From: Cycas panzhihuaensis
Taxonomy: Eukaryota; Cycadophyta
DNA: 64,000 bases
Reading direction: 5' to 3'
Assembly (NCBI GenBank): GCA_023213395.1
Contig: CM041465.1
Coordinates: 220,603,741-220,667,740 of the forward strand
Numbering within the stretch: position 1 is the first letter of the stretch; every line of letters begins with the position of its first letter. The notes beneath the pieces were generated by a model. It made no database searches. It saw nothing but the letters and a program-made list of their open reading frames with translations, and was not told the DNA's origin. The translations under genes and the position numbers were made by a program. Positions 11,512-23,091 of this stretch are shown here, one piece after another.

Positions 11512-12098
11512 TATTTCCTAACTTTTAAGAATGGATTGGGATAGCACCACATAGGTAAGATCAGGTATATTTTCTTTCCTTTTCACTTTGTCATAGTTTC
11601 TTTATTTATTGAGATGTGTAATGATTGTTTGGTTGCCTGAGTCACTTGCTTGATCTCCTGCTTGTATGTGATCTTTTACCTATAACAACTAGGACTCTAG
11701 TCTAATGACATGATAACTCCCAGGTGATCTCCCTCCCAGCTATGGATTCTCATATGCTTCCATAGCTTGATTCACTTGATCTTCAACTTGTTTCATACTT
11801 GTTGGTCACATCTTCTCCTCTCATTCCACCCTATCTATCTCTTGGTTTACCAAGGAGAGTTTCTAAGGTCCCTGATGGCTAAATGTGCACTCTTATCTTG
11901 TCCTACATGAGCCTCATCTGCCTGTTTCCTTTGATTCTCACCACTTGGTGTCGTTCCTTAGGGTCTTAGCCTATTTCCTCTCATTTTATTAATGTTTCCA
12001 CCAGTTGGAAGGCCTCTGATCAATGTTACCTTAGTTGTTTTACCATTTTGAAGGGATGAATAGACCCTAATAGCTACACTTTCCTTTGTTCTTCCCAT
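11512..12098 (+). repeat. 5' LTR of element B, first part
   Basis: It starts TATTTCCTAAC, against TGTTTCCCAGC in the 3' LTR at 54,899, and continues in parallel with it up to CTTCCCAT, where the copia element is inserted. About 17 differences in the first 135 bp were counted by eye, mostly transitions. The LTR carries the promoter and polyadenylation signals of the element. I could not place a TATA box with confidence. Confidence 0.9.
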
Positions 12099-12450
12099 TG
12101 TAAAGGATATAGAGGTGCAGAGCAGGACTACAACGGTGAGTTCATAATGCTTAAGTTAACATATTCTTCTAAATTATTAGCAATGTTAAAAAATAATAGG
12201 GAGGTATTCCCATCCCATTTATTAGAAATTTTAAGGAGGCAATAAGCACCTCAACCTGACTTGCACGTTAACCAACAATATTTAAAATAATATTAAAAAA
12301 TATAAACACGTATCTTAAGAGTAGTGGGTCAGTATTTGGAGGCTCTAGGTGGCTTGGTGTGTAACTTTAGGTGTCATAGGAAGCCTTAAAGGTGGCTTTG
12401 GAGGGCCCTAGGTATACATCTTCTAAGGAACATTAGGTGTTATCCTAATA
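12099..12450 (-). repeat. 3' LTR of the nested copia element
   Basis: This 352-bp copy is alignable with 19,766-20,127 over its full length. On the minus strand it begins TATTAGGATAACA (TG decayed to TA) and ends CCTTTACA. About 55 differences were counted by eye over about 350 positions, mostly transitions. Confidence 0.93.
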
Positions 12451-12461
12451 TTCTCCCCCAT
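12451..12461 (-). other. Polypurine tract of the copia element
   Basis: Minus-strand ATGGGGGAGAA lies immediately upstream of the 3' LTR, in the right place to prime plus-strand DNA synthesis. Confidence 0.8.
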
Positions 12462-12469
12462 AATGCCCA

Positions 12470-12900
12470 ATGTGAACAACTCCCAAACTTTCTCTAAATT
12501 TCTAAAATTTGACTTTTCTGAAAGCCTTTGTAAATATATCTGTTATCTAATTTTCAGTGCTATAATAGGCCAATTTAATTTCTTTATCTTGTACTAGTTC
12601 CTAAATAAAATTGTATTGAGTCTTGATGTATTTCATTCTGCCATGGAAGACTGGATTCATTGCTATTTGGATGGTACTCTAATTATCGCACCAAATTCTG
12701 GTGGGACCTTATTGTTTAAGCTAGAAATCTTATAATAGGCTTCTTAACCAAACTGACTCACATGCACTTGCTATTACTACTTTATATATTTGCCTTGGTT
12801 ATGGATAAGGAAATTATGTTCTACTTCTTTGTGCTCCATGCTATTGTTGCTGATCCCATACTGAATATATAACCTATTATAGAATTTCTGTCATCAACAT
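12470..12900 (-). pseudogene. RNase H of the copia element
   Basis: Readable pieces on the minus strand are SACESVWLRSLL, GPTRIWCDN, STIQIAMNPVFHGRMKYIK and KEIKLAYYSTEN followed by ITDIFTKAFRK. These are the characteristic C-terminal copia RNase H blocks (WCDN-S and the H..RxKHI-like segment, here HGRMKYIK). Stops replace Gln and Arg codons. It degrades the template RNA during reverse transcription in intact relatives. Confidence 0.8.
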
Positions 12901-14450
12901 CTCCTACCCAATCCAAATCTGTATAGCTAATCAACTAAAAATTTGGGAAAGCTTTATAGTATAGCCCATAATTTGGAGTGCCTTTGAGATATCAAAGGAT
13001 TCTCTTAGTTGATTGCTAGTGAGAGGTCTTTGGATCTTGTATGAACCTAAATACAACACTAATTGAGTGTGTTATATCTGGTTAGGTGGATGTCAAACAT
13101 ATCAAATTGCTAATAAGTTATCTATCATTTGTCTTGGAGAGTTTGATTGTTGTTTCAGCTAGGGTTGCCAATGGTTTATAATCTATCATTCTGAACATTT
13201 GTAATAGGTCCAAGGTGTATTTACATTGAGAGTTAAAAATTCCCTTCTTGTCTTGCCAAGCTTCCAATCCTAGGAAGTAATGCATAAGTCCTAAATATGT
13301 CATCTTGAATTCTTTACACATAGAATCTTTGAATTGATGTAAGAGATGAGAGCCATTTCTAGTATATACGAGGTCATCTACACAAAGACCTATAATTAGG
13401 GTTAAACTTCTCTTAATTTGGATATACAAGTTAGGATCTGTTTGAGATCTTTCAAATCCTTGATCTCTAAAATATTTATCTATGCGGGAATACCAAACCC
13501 TAGGTGCTTGTTTTAAATCATAAAGTACCTTTTTTAATTTATACACTTTGTTCTATTCCCCCATGACTTTAAAACTGAGGGGTTGAGTAACATAGATGTC
13601 TTTTTTGATGTAGCCATTAAGGAAGGTACTTGTGACATCCATTTGGTAAACTTTCCAACCCATTTGGGCTCCTAGGCTCATCATCATTATAATGGATTCC
13701 ATCCAAGTAATAGGGGAAAAAGTTTCAGTATAGTCTATGCCTTATTTTTTAGCATACCCTTTTGTAACCAATCTATCCTTATACTTGTTAATGGAGCCAT
13801 CTGAGCAAAACATGGTCTTATAGACCTATTTTATACCAATAGTCTTTTTCTTTGGGGGTAAATCAACTAGCTCCTAATTGTCATTCTTAACAATGGAGTT
13901 GTATTTATCTTCCATAGATTTTTACCAATATTCATGTCGATTGGCCTCATCAAAGGTTTGAGACTCATGAGTCTCTAATACCTTGCTCATTAGGATAAAG
14001 CTAACCCTATGTGCATGCATGGATCTTTGATTATTATCCAAGATGTTGCCCAAGTCATGATTTCGATGAATCCATTTTGGTAGGTTTTATGGTGAAGGTT
14101 GAGATGAAGTTCCATCCCCACTAGATTCATTAATGCTTCTCTTAGAATCAAACATAGGAGGCACATATTTGGTTTTAGAAGATGTATCAAACTTTATTGC
14201 AATCTCCTTTTTCTTTTCTTGAGTGCCTTGATAGTAGGTATCTTCTTAGAACTTAACATCCCTGATTAACATGACTTTTCTTGATTTGGGATCATATACC
14301 ATGTATGACTTAGAAGTTTTACTATAGCTAAGGAAAATATATTTGATGTTATGATCATCTAATTTTGATCTTTATTGATTAGGAATGTGAGCATAGGCAA
14401 GACATCCAAATACTCTAAGATGATGTATGCTTATTTTGTAACTAGTCCAA
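12901..14450 (-). pseudogene. Reverse transcriptase (RVT_2) of the copia element
   Basis: The open stretch 13,118-13,546 reads MYKLKKVLYDLKQAPRVWY, GFERSQTDPNLYI, LCVDD and then MTYLGLMHYFLGLEAWQ. The catalytic YVDD appears as CVDD with both Asp kept. LYGLKQAPR has become LYDLKQAPR. Upstream blocks (GWKVYQMDV-like, KKGYAK-like) continue to about 13,900. The segment 13,900-14,450 is the integrase-RT linker with a conserved KYYVRYGV-like part. The frame is broken outside the central stretch. Confidence 0.85.
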
Positions 14451-15181
14451 ACTTCTTCTAGAGTTTTCCACCTAAGGGCTTTGGTGGAGTACCTATTGAG
14501 TAAATAAATAGTCATGTGAACTGCTTCAGCCTAAAATTCATGGCCCAAATTCTTGTCCTTAAGCATACACCTATCCATTTTAACTATAGTGTGATTTTTC
14601 CTTTCCACTACATTGTTTTATTATGGGATATAGGGATTAGTGAACTATCTTCTAATTCCAAGATGTACACAATAATCTTTAAATGTAATGGAGATAAAAT
14701 CTCCTCCATTATCTGATCTTAGGGATAGAAGTTTATATCCACTTTGTCGCTCTATAAAGGTTTTGAAGTCAACAAAGTATTGGAAGGCATCTGATTTATA
14801 CTTAAAGAAGAACACCCATGTCTTCCTTGTGAAGTCATCGATGAATGTGATGAAATATTTTGCACCTGCTTGTGAAGGAGTATTCATAGAATCACAAATG
14901 TCTGTGTATACCAATTAGAGTGGACCTAATGCTCGATGACTAAAATCTAGAAAACTTTCCCTATAGTGTTTGCCAAGAAGACACCCTTCGCCTAAATTTT
15001 TATTTACCTCAATATATGGTAAACCATTGACCATGTCCATCCATTTTATAAGGGCCAAACTATTATAGTTGAGATGGTCGAACCTTCTATGCCACAACTC
15101 ACTATCCAAATTAGCTGAAGTTCTTAAAGCATATGTATCTAAAGGAGTAAGTATAAGTTTGAATAAGTGATACTTAGTCAT
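14451..15181 (-). pseudogene. Integrase of the copia element
   Basis: The N-terminal HHCC module reads ELWHRRFDHLNYNSLALI and GEGCLLGKHYRESF, where the first Cys of CxxC is Gly. The core has DICDSMNTPSQAG, FITFIDDFTRKTWVFF, LRSDNGGDF (usual GGEF) and, after LGIRR, the NVVERKNHTIVK block with the catalytic Glu. The three acidic residues of the triad are still visible. It follows the protease and precedes RT, the diagnostic copia order. Confidence 0.88.
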
Positions 15182-15700
15182 TTTCCCTTTGACAATGATA
15201 GCTTTATTTCTCTTTTTGTCTTTTATTACACACTCACCATTGTCAAAAATGACTTTGTAGTCCTATCCCATCATCTGCCCTACTGATAGCAAGTTTTTCC
15301 TTAGAGTTAGGATATACAAGACATCATCTAAATGTCTATATTCTCTTATATCTATCATCAAGGCTATATTACCTCTACCAACTAATTCATGGGAGGTATT
15401 ATCTCCAAACATAATGGACCTTTTCCTATTTTTATCCAAAGTATGAAACAAGTATTCTTTGTATGTCATATGAGTTGAACATCTTGAATTAATGTACTAA
15501 CTATCATCTTCTTCCTCCTTAGTAATGAAGCTAGATAGAAATAACTTATTATTATCCTTTGATTTAGTTGTATTATGGGCATGTCCTCTAGTGGGTGATC
15601 TATGTTTTGATAAACATTTATCTTCTGTATGACAACTTCTATGGTAATATGTATAATGTAGGGGATCTCTCCTCCCATAGCTTAAGCTCCTATTTCTTGG
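15182..15700 (-). pseudogene. Protease region of the copia element
   Basis: The open stretch at 15,263-15,469 reads YLFHTLDKNRKRSIMFGDN, GRGNIALMI, YRHLDDVLYILTLRKNLLSV. These are the conserved blocks after the copia protease active site (DNS/xxxGxG, VLxVPxLxxNLLSV). The DSG-type active site itself lies upstream in a stop-containing stretch and I could not confirm it. Confidence 0.75.
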
Positions 15701-16672
15701 ATAAGATTGATCAATATTGGAAGATCTCCCCCTTTCCTCATAAGGTTGAGGAAGGTTGTGTCTTGGTCTATTATCATAGTATTCTTTTTTGGACCTTAAG
15801 GATTGAGGGTTGCCTTGATAATTAGGACAACAAGTATGAACTTCAAACTATCTCCTTTAGTTTGTATACCTAAGAGGGTTCTCATTTTGTTAGTGTCCTC
15901 CTTACCTCCTTTGATGATGGGCTTGATATTTGGGAGGATCTTGCCTAGCTTCCCTTCTAGGGTTGCTAGCCCTTCTTCTTAGAGATGATTCTTTGGACCT
16001 TGAAGTTTTTGCTTGAGAATTAGATTGGATATAAGCCTTTGTGGCAAAGATATATTCAAGTGACTCATTGGCATTTTGTTGTTCTTCTATTGACATGAGT
16101 ATATCACTAAGTTGTTCTACTTTTAATGTGCTTAGATATTTGAATATACTTATACTAGTGGCAACCATTTTAAAATGTTTAACTGCACCAACACCTCTTA
16201 AGATCTATTCTACTATCCTTTATTATATTAGGGTATCTCCAAGAGACCTCATCTGATTCATTATATCTTATACTTTTGTCATGAATTTTATTACAGATGT
16301 TATGGGCAACATACGTAAGTTTTCAAACTTGCTTCTAAGATTTTGAAGTTTAGAAGAGGTTGCTAGTTCGTATATTAATTAGAGTATATCCCAAGCTTCC
16401 TTTGATTTGATGAACTCACTAACACAAGGGAATACATGATATTTAAGTGTATAAAAGATAAGTGCCAAAGCTTCATTATCTTTCTTAACATTTTCCTTAT
16501 AGGTGGCTTTCTTTGCATCAGTTGGATTTGGACTTAGTTAATTATATCATATTTTTACAATCTCCCATATTTCATTAGCTATGAAGATAAGTATCATCCT
16601 CTTACTCTAATTTAAGAAATTATTCCCATCAAAAATTGGAATGATCATATTGTCAAAACTTGAGGCCATGGT
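15701..16672 (-). pseudogene. gag of the copia element
   Basis: The start at about 16,672 reads MASSFDNMIIPIFDGNNF then a stop where Trp is expected (usual FDGxNYxxW). This is the typical opening of a copia gag. The part at 15,902-16,168 (TLKVEQLSDILMSIEEQQ, then an Arg/Ser-rich basic region) corresponds to the gag C-terminal half before the zinc knuckle. Many frames are interrupted. The start was chosen by match to the family N-terminus. Confidence 0.8.
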
Positions 16673-18998
16673 GAACTAAGGTTTTTGTTGAACAAAGGTG
16701 ACAAATAAGGATGAAGTTTATAAAAGTTTTGAATTTGAATTTCAAGAAAGACTTAAATTTGAAGTTTGAAAGGGTTTTAAATTTTAAAATTTGAAGCAAG
16801 TTTTAATAACCCAAGTTTTACCCAAAGTTTAAAAAGTGAACTAGTACCTCATAAGGCTACTAGGCTCTAAATTTAGGGTTCTCCTAGGGAAACTTTTAGT
16901 TGCTATCCTATCTAGTGGCACCTACCCATGGATGGAAAAATAAGGACCCAATATACTAGTACTTAAGCTCAATGCTTGATATACCTCAGTATGTGGGCTG
17001 CTAAGAAGGTTCTTACACCCCCCCTAAATTGTAGACCCACCTGTGCTAGACTTATGCCTAGCGGTAAAGGTTGCTTGAACCAAGATACTCACCCTCTCCA
17101 AGTCTAGCCTTAGTCTCTAAACACTAAATAAGGAAAAAGATTCTGCACCTTAGCCTACCACTGAATACACCTAATATCTAATAGTTGTTCTCGTCCAATA
17201 TAAGTAGGCTAATTAGCATGTGCGACGTGGTAACTTTAGGGGTCCTAATCGTTCCCCTTACAAAGCTGCAAAAAAAGGTTGTTTAATTTGGGATTTATCT
17301 TTTAATGTGATAATAAATTTATTAATACTTATAATCTTGCTTAGAGTTTTAAAAAATTCCTTTTATATAAAAATAACTAAAAATAAAGATAATATCCACT
17401 AAGTAAGAATGAATAACTAATAAAATTTTCTAAAAGAATATATAAGCAATAACCTTTCTTGTAAATTAAATAAAGCTTAAACCATGCAAATTTTAAATAT
17501 AACTACCCTTAATGATAAAAATATAGAAAATCAATGAGATTCTTTAACTAAGCTTAAATTTTCAAAGTTAAAAAGTAACTTAAGTAAAAAAAAGATGACC
17601 TTTATCAATGCAGAAAAAAAAAAGAGTAGATGTTCTTTTAAAAATAGTAAAAAGATAAGAAATTGAAGTGTAACTTTTACTTTTGATGATAGAAATGCTT
17701 GAAAAAAGACAAGTTTCTTCTAAGAAATATAGAAAATGAATAACAAAAAAATACTTGATTGATTAGATAGCTCCCCTTAACTTGAAGTATTAAAAAATTA
17801 GCTTCTTATTATAAAAAGAAACTTGAAAATACAAACAAAGAATAATAAAAGCTTCAAGAATAACCTATTAGTAATCAATAAATTACATGTAACCTTTTGA
17901 GATTATGTAATGTATGAGAAGTTATAGAATGATGCTGCTAAGGACTGAATAAGGAGCTAAAAATAACTTGCTTTAAATACCTACTAAATAAACTCAAAAT
18001 TGAGTAAGACCTATCTTAAATTAAAGAATATCAAATTTACTTTTTAATGGATTTGACTGTTCAAAAAACTAATTTCTATAGCTCAAGATTTTAAAAAATA
18101 AGTGCAAAGACACCTTTTTGGACTTGAATAGGAGCTATAAGACTAAAATATTATAAAAACATATTATAACCTTATAAAAAATATAGAAAAGACTCACTTA
18201 TAGATAAAAGACCTTTTAATGTGATTTATTCCCCAAAAAAATTGAAGAAAACACTTCAAAAAATGTTTATTAGTGAATAACTAGGCTTGATTTAATACCT
18301 TAAATTTACTAGCCTGTAATATCTATAAAAAAACTTCAAATCACTTAAGAGATTATATCAACATGAAGAGAGCTAAATCAGCTTTCTAATAAAGCTGACA
18401 AATAAGAAAACAGATACCAAACGAGAAAGATATAGACCTCTTTGTATTTAATAAACTAAAGGCTAAAAAATAAGGTGATTTTAAATCATTAAAAGTTGAT
18501 CAAAACAGATCTAAAACTACAAAATGACCAGTCTACAATGAAGCTCATGAAGTTACAGTCATGATGGGACTAGTTTTGTTAAAATCTAGTACTCCAATAA
18601 AAAGTTAGAGATAAAAATGCACTAGTTACCCCTTTAGAATAAAATAAATTTAAAAAATATAAAAGAAAAATTTTATAAGGTTGATTGGCCCCTTTGCAAA
18701 ACACTTTATGGTCACATGGAGGAGCACGGGGCTAGGGGATAAAGCCTATAAGGGGACTAAGCTCTTATACTTAGGTTTGAAATGCTATTAAAAATGATTA
18801 AATATTTTTATAGCCTTTATCATAACATAAACAAAGTATTATAAGTAAAAACAAAATGATGGACGTCATTCAAACTGTTACAACCTGTGTAGGCATCTTT
18901 AGAGCTTAAATAGAGGTAGAAATATGATCAAAATGATCCATTCTCAGATGCAAAGAGGAGGCAACTCAACCCTCAAACCAAATCAATAAAAAAGAAAT

Positions 18999-19064
<66 letters not shown>

Positions 19065-19752
19065 TAAGAGAAACTTATTAAATATGCACGACTGACGAAC
19101 AAAATAGAGATCTTGACAAAAGGTGATCAAGAATTTGATCTAAATGCTTCCATGGTAGGTGCCCAAGATCTAGAGGAGGATTAGTGATGAGAGGATCAAA
19201 AAATAATATGTTTTCATATAAAAAATGATGTAGGATAGATGGATAAGAGTGAGGCAACTTAGCTGGTTCAATCTTACCACACAAGACACGGATTGTCACC
19301 AAACTTTAGGAGTAGCAGAGTATTGTGGATAGCAAGGCACTAGTAACTTTTTGTGCCAAACGGATGCTTATAGGTTGAGAATGAAACAAAGGAATAAAAC
19401 GGGTCACAAACAATTGGTTGTGACTCAGAGGGAGATACCTCTCAGTATAAGTAATAAAAACACAAAATGCTTTCACTATTGGCTAGAGGATTTGATTCCG
19501 ATCAAAATAAGAAGTCATATGACATAGTTTTGATCAATGATTGAGAAGCTAGAATCAAATAAAATCAAGTGGATGGCACAGGTATAACAGATGAAATATA
19601 TATGAAAGAAAAAATCAATAATATAAATAATGGTTCTATAACATTAAGCTTTAATAAATCGCAATATTATATACATACCAAATTATGCAGAAGACGAGTC
19701 GTGAATCTCATGAGTACAACCTGAATGCCAAATATTTCTTACCAAAATCGCA
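16673..19752 (-). other. Long AT-rich leader of the copia element
   Basis: About 3.1 kb separates the PBS from the gag start. It has no recognisable coding frame. It is strongly A/T-rich with many A- and T-runs from 17,250 to 18,900, and carries a (TA)n run at about 19,004-19,062. The part from 16,850 to 17,250 is less AT-rich. Most copia leaders are far shorter, so it may contain an older insertion, but I see no LTR or terminal repeat pair inside it. Confidence 0.65.
19004..19062. repeat. (TA)n microsatellite
   Basis: This is a TA run of about 59 bp within the copia leader. Confidence 0.95.
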
Positions 19753-19763
19753 CTTTGATACCA
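19753..19763 (-). other. Primer binding site of the copia element (initiator Met tRNA)
   Basis: Minus-strand TGGTATCAAAG lies two bases inside the 5' LTR. It matches the common plant copia PBS TGGTATCAGAGC with one change in the overlap. Confidence 0.88.
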
Positions 19764-19765
19764 AA

Positions 19766-20127
19766 TGAAGGATGTAGAGGTAAAGAGAGGGACTACAATA
19801 ATGAGTTCATGATGCTTGAATTAACATTTTCTTCTAAATCATTGGTGGTGTTAAAAAACACCAAGGAGGTATTCCCACCCCATTTATAGGAAATTTTAGA
19901 GAGGTGGTAAGTGCCTCAACCTGACCTACATGTTAACCAATAATATTCAAAATAATATTAAAAAATATAATTAAAAATATAAAGGCATACCTTAAGAGTA
20001 GTGGGTCAGCATTTGGAGGCTCTAGGTGGCCTGGGGTGTAGCTCTAGGTATCCTAGGGAGCCTCAAAGGTGGCTTTGGTAGGCCCTAGGTGCACATCTTC
20101 TAAACAACATTGGGTGTTATCCCAACA
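19766..20127 (-). repeat. 5' LTR of the nested copia element
   Basis: This 362-bp copy reads TGTTGGGATAACA ... ATCCTTCA on the minus strand, the canonical TG...CA. It pairs with 12,099-12,450. Confidence 0.93.
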
Positions 20128-22929
20128 CATTACCCCTTAGTTTTCACTGATTTTGATTGGCTTTTTAGGCTTCTACTATAGCCCCACCTTGAAAGTTATC
20201 CATCTTGCTTTAATAGTTGTGCCCCGCTAACATATTCAAGGCACCATGAATATATTAGCAATGTTGCAAACATATTTGTGGGGTGACTATTATACAATTA
20301 ACTGTAGCTAGAAATGGCTATTTTTTTGCATTAATTACTCTTTAATGCTAGATCCTACCTTGGGACTAGCCCAGATCGAGGCCTAATTGTCTTGAGACCT
20401 CACTAGACCAATAAAACTTGAAATTTAAGTTCATTTTGGCTCTCTCACTTTCTCAATAAATCAAGCATCAACTTCTTCCATTCTAACAAAAACTCACTCC
20501 TACTCTCTTCTATCTTCCTCCAACATATAGAATCCATGGATTTCTCTTAAAAATGAGGCTAAAACCAAGGGAAAGACAATGAAAGGAAGAAAATCCAAGC
20601 TAGGGAGCTCTCCATTTCATCATCAAGTTTAGGTTTCTTCTTTAAAAGAGTTATTTTTTCCATTGAAAACTACTACTTTCATGTGCATATCCCTTCCTTA
20701 AAAGAAAAGATCTATCTTTTTGGTATTCCTTACTTGCTTTTATATTCTTACATAGTTTATCTTACCATATCCATGCTTGTAGCCATAGATTCATGAGTAT
20801 AGGTTCATTTTACTTTGGTTTGAAGCTACTTTTGCTAAGACAAAGAGGTAATACCTCCATTTCATTATCAAACTTTTCCCTCACAAACAACACCCACTAG
20901 TTGATAAAGGTAGAAAGGCCAAATCAAGCCAAGGGAGCTATTGAGGAGATTTATAGGCTAGAGTTTCAGCTCATAAGGCTACCTTCCACTCAGGTAATCC
21001 TCTCCCCCATGCTTTGAGGCATTTTTCTTCACCTTTCCATGGCTAGTTTTGATTTTTTGTTGCTTGTGAGGCTTGAAAAACTACCTATTGACCCTATACT
21101 CTCTCGCAACACCTAGTTAAGTGAGTTACTCATAGCTCTTTGTGATTCACCATCCCTACTCCTTCTCACCCTTGGTTTGCTCTTATAGTTGCATGTTGAA
21201 CTAGCTAACAAAAAATGCCATTTCAGTTTTCATTCTATTCTTGTATGGCAAAATAAGTATCCAAATGTTTATTTATTAGTTAATATACATATATATATAT
21301 GTATATATTGGTTGCTTGTGAAAGTTTCCTTGTCTTCACGACATAGGTGGAAGTGGCTTCCCTCTCAAGTAAGGCAACATTTCCCAAAGAGGTAATATCA
21401 TCTTTTGTTTCAAATTTTGGTTGCAATTCCATTTCCTTTTTCTCTTTTATTTCCATTGAGCAATTTGGGGAAGGTAAGGGAGCCCTGCCTTTTCTGGTAA
21501 TATTATTAACATGCTGGAGCATATTGCAAGGAGTGGCAATAAGGGATGCAATGAAGAATGGCTTTAAACTCAGTAACTGGGTGCATTTCCTCTTACTTGT
21601 TCCTCCTCCCTTTCTTTTCTCTCCCTTTGCCGATTTGGTTTACAAACTGATCAAAAATAAAGCATTGTAAAAGTTTCTTGATCGCATAAATTATAGCTTG
21701 TATGTTTTAAAGAAAAGAAGGAAGGAACATAATAGGAAACCCACCATTACATTTGTATTTGCACTAGAAAGATTGATTAAAACCCTAATCATTTAAAGGA
21801 AGCAAATCCCCCTCTTACCAAAAGGGGGGTATGCCAATAAGGCATTATGCTTTTTCTGCCTCTTTCCTATTGCACACTTTAGCCACACTACATTTATTTA
21901 AAAATAAAATAAAGGAGAGTGAGACAAAATAGAGAGGGAAAAGTGTATGCTTGTTATTTTGTAATATATTAGATTTTGTTGATTGATTGCACAAAACCAT
22001 ATAGTCCATTATACAACAAACCCAACACTCAAAACCTTTTTTGCAAAAACATAAACTTAAAAAGCTACCTTTGTTCTTCTTGTAATTCAAGAAGAACTTA
22101 CAACTTAGTTGCCATTGGATTGTGGTAACATTCCCTCCATTTTGTAATTTTAACACCAAAACCTCAATCCCTAGAGGTAACCCTCTAGGTTAATAAACAA
22201 ACCATATCAACCCAATCACTCCTCCTATTCCTTCGCATTGTTTTCCACCTCCTTTTTTGAAAGAAGTGCTCTCTTTCTTGCTCCCTTTATTGAAGGGAAG
22301 GCTCTCACTCCTCTTGTCTGCCAAGGATAAGAGGGAATTGGTCACTTACCTAAACTTGAATAAAAAGAATATTTAAGTTTGTTAAGAGGAGTTTATTACA
22401 ACAACATCCTCCTCTACTTTTCTTGGCGCTTAAGACCCCAACCCCTAAGGGTAATCTCTTAAGTGGCATATGAACTACCCTAACCTTACCATCGCCTTTG
22501 AGAAATAAAAGAATCTTGATTAGAAGGAGTCGGTTGCAGTATCATCCTCTTCTTTTATTCTCAATACTCAAAGCCCTAACTCTTAAAGATGAACCTTTAA
22601 GCTCCAAACAGACCTTCTAGAGCTGTTGCTTCTTCCCTTGCCACCACTTTATTTATCTTTTGCTAGTTTCATTTTTTGAAAGGAGACCTAGCATCTCTAC
22701 TCTCCTTTCGAGGATAGGAGAGCCTTGTTTAGGCTACTTGGTAACCTAAGGATGTATTCTTTCCTTATTTGCACCAAGAAAGGTGTCTACAGAAGGGAGA
22801 AAGAGTAATGCATAGTTGTGGATTCTCAAACCTACTATCTAACCTTTCTGAAGACCTCTAAATCTTTATTGGCCTTAATTCCCATCTAGAGTACCTTGTC
22901 TTTAGTGACCCCCCTTAGGCATGCTTCTA
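20128..22929 (+). repeat. 5' LTR of element B, second part
   Basis: It resumes with CAT-TACCCCTTAG and matches 55,500-57,551 to its end (CTTAGGCATGCTTCTA, against CTTAGGTGCACTTCTA in the 3' LTR). About 20,938-21,712 is absent from the 3' LTR, so the two LTRs differ by an indel of about 0.77 kb. Reading frames here, such as 21,347-21,670, are chance openings in noncoding LTR. A 32-nt palindromic stem-loop lies at 20,227-20,258. Confidence 0.9.
20227..20258. repeat. 32-nt palindromic element in B's 5' LTR
   Basis: Arms CTAACATATTCA and TGAATATATTAG flank a short loop. The same 32-nt layout occurs in the 3' LTR at 55,587-55,618 and, with perfect 13-nt arms, at 52,850-52,881 upstream of the antisense ORF. 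Confidence 0.7.
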
Positions 22930-22930
22930 C

Positions 22931-22948
22931 TAGTGATCATACTAGGGG
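22931..22948 (+). other. Primer binding site of element B
   Basis: TAGTGATCATACTAGGGG follows the 5' LTR end by one base. The same site in C and D reads TAGTGACCATACTGGGGAC and TAGCAACCATACTGGGGAC. The consensus TGGYGACCATRCTGGGGAC is the tRNA-Arg-like PBS known in Ogre/Tat elements. The TRNA species is recalled from the family and was not checked here. Confidence 0.8.
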
Positions 22949-23091
22949 TTTGACAGTAAAGGAAAACCATAACTCTTTTGGTTTTAGCGTTAGCCTCCCT
23001 CTATTCCTTCTATACCTTCTTGATTCATTAGGTAGCCCTCAATGCCTTTATCATTTCATTTATCTTGTCCTTTCCATGACTTTTAGGTGAG

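Larger units (their letters stand above)
12099..20127 (-). mobile_element. Ty1/copia LTR retrotransposon nested in B's 5' LTR
   Basis: Two LTRs (12,099-12,450 and 19,766-20,127) flank, on the minus strand, PBS, a 3-kb leader, gag, protease, integrase, RT, RNase H and PPT. The copia order (integrase before RT) is clear. The uninterrupted target is preserved in B's other LTR at about 55,490-55,510 (TTCTTCCCATGCCCCTTAG), so this copy's insertion point can be read directly. Only CAT is shared by the two flanks today, so the 5-bp duplication is eroded. The RT wording (MTYLGLMHYFLGLEAWQ) resembles Tork/TAR-type copia, but the lineage is not certain. Confidence 0.93.

Noticed and set aside
21347-21670. 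107-codon plus-strand frame
   Set aside because: It lies in the noncoding LTR of B, in the block that the 3' LTR lacks, and has hydrophobic chance composition.
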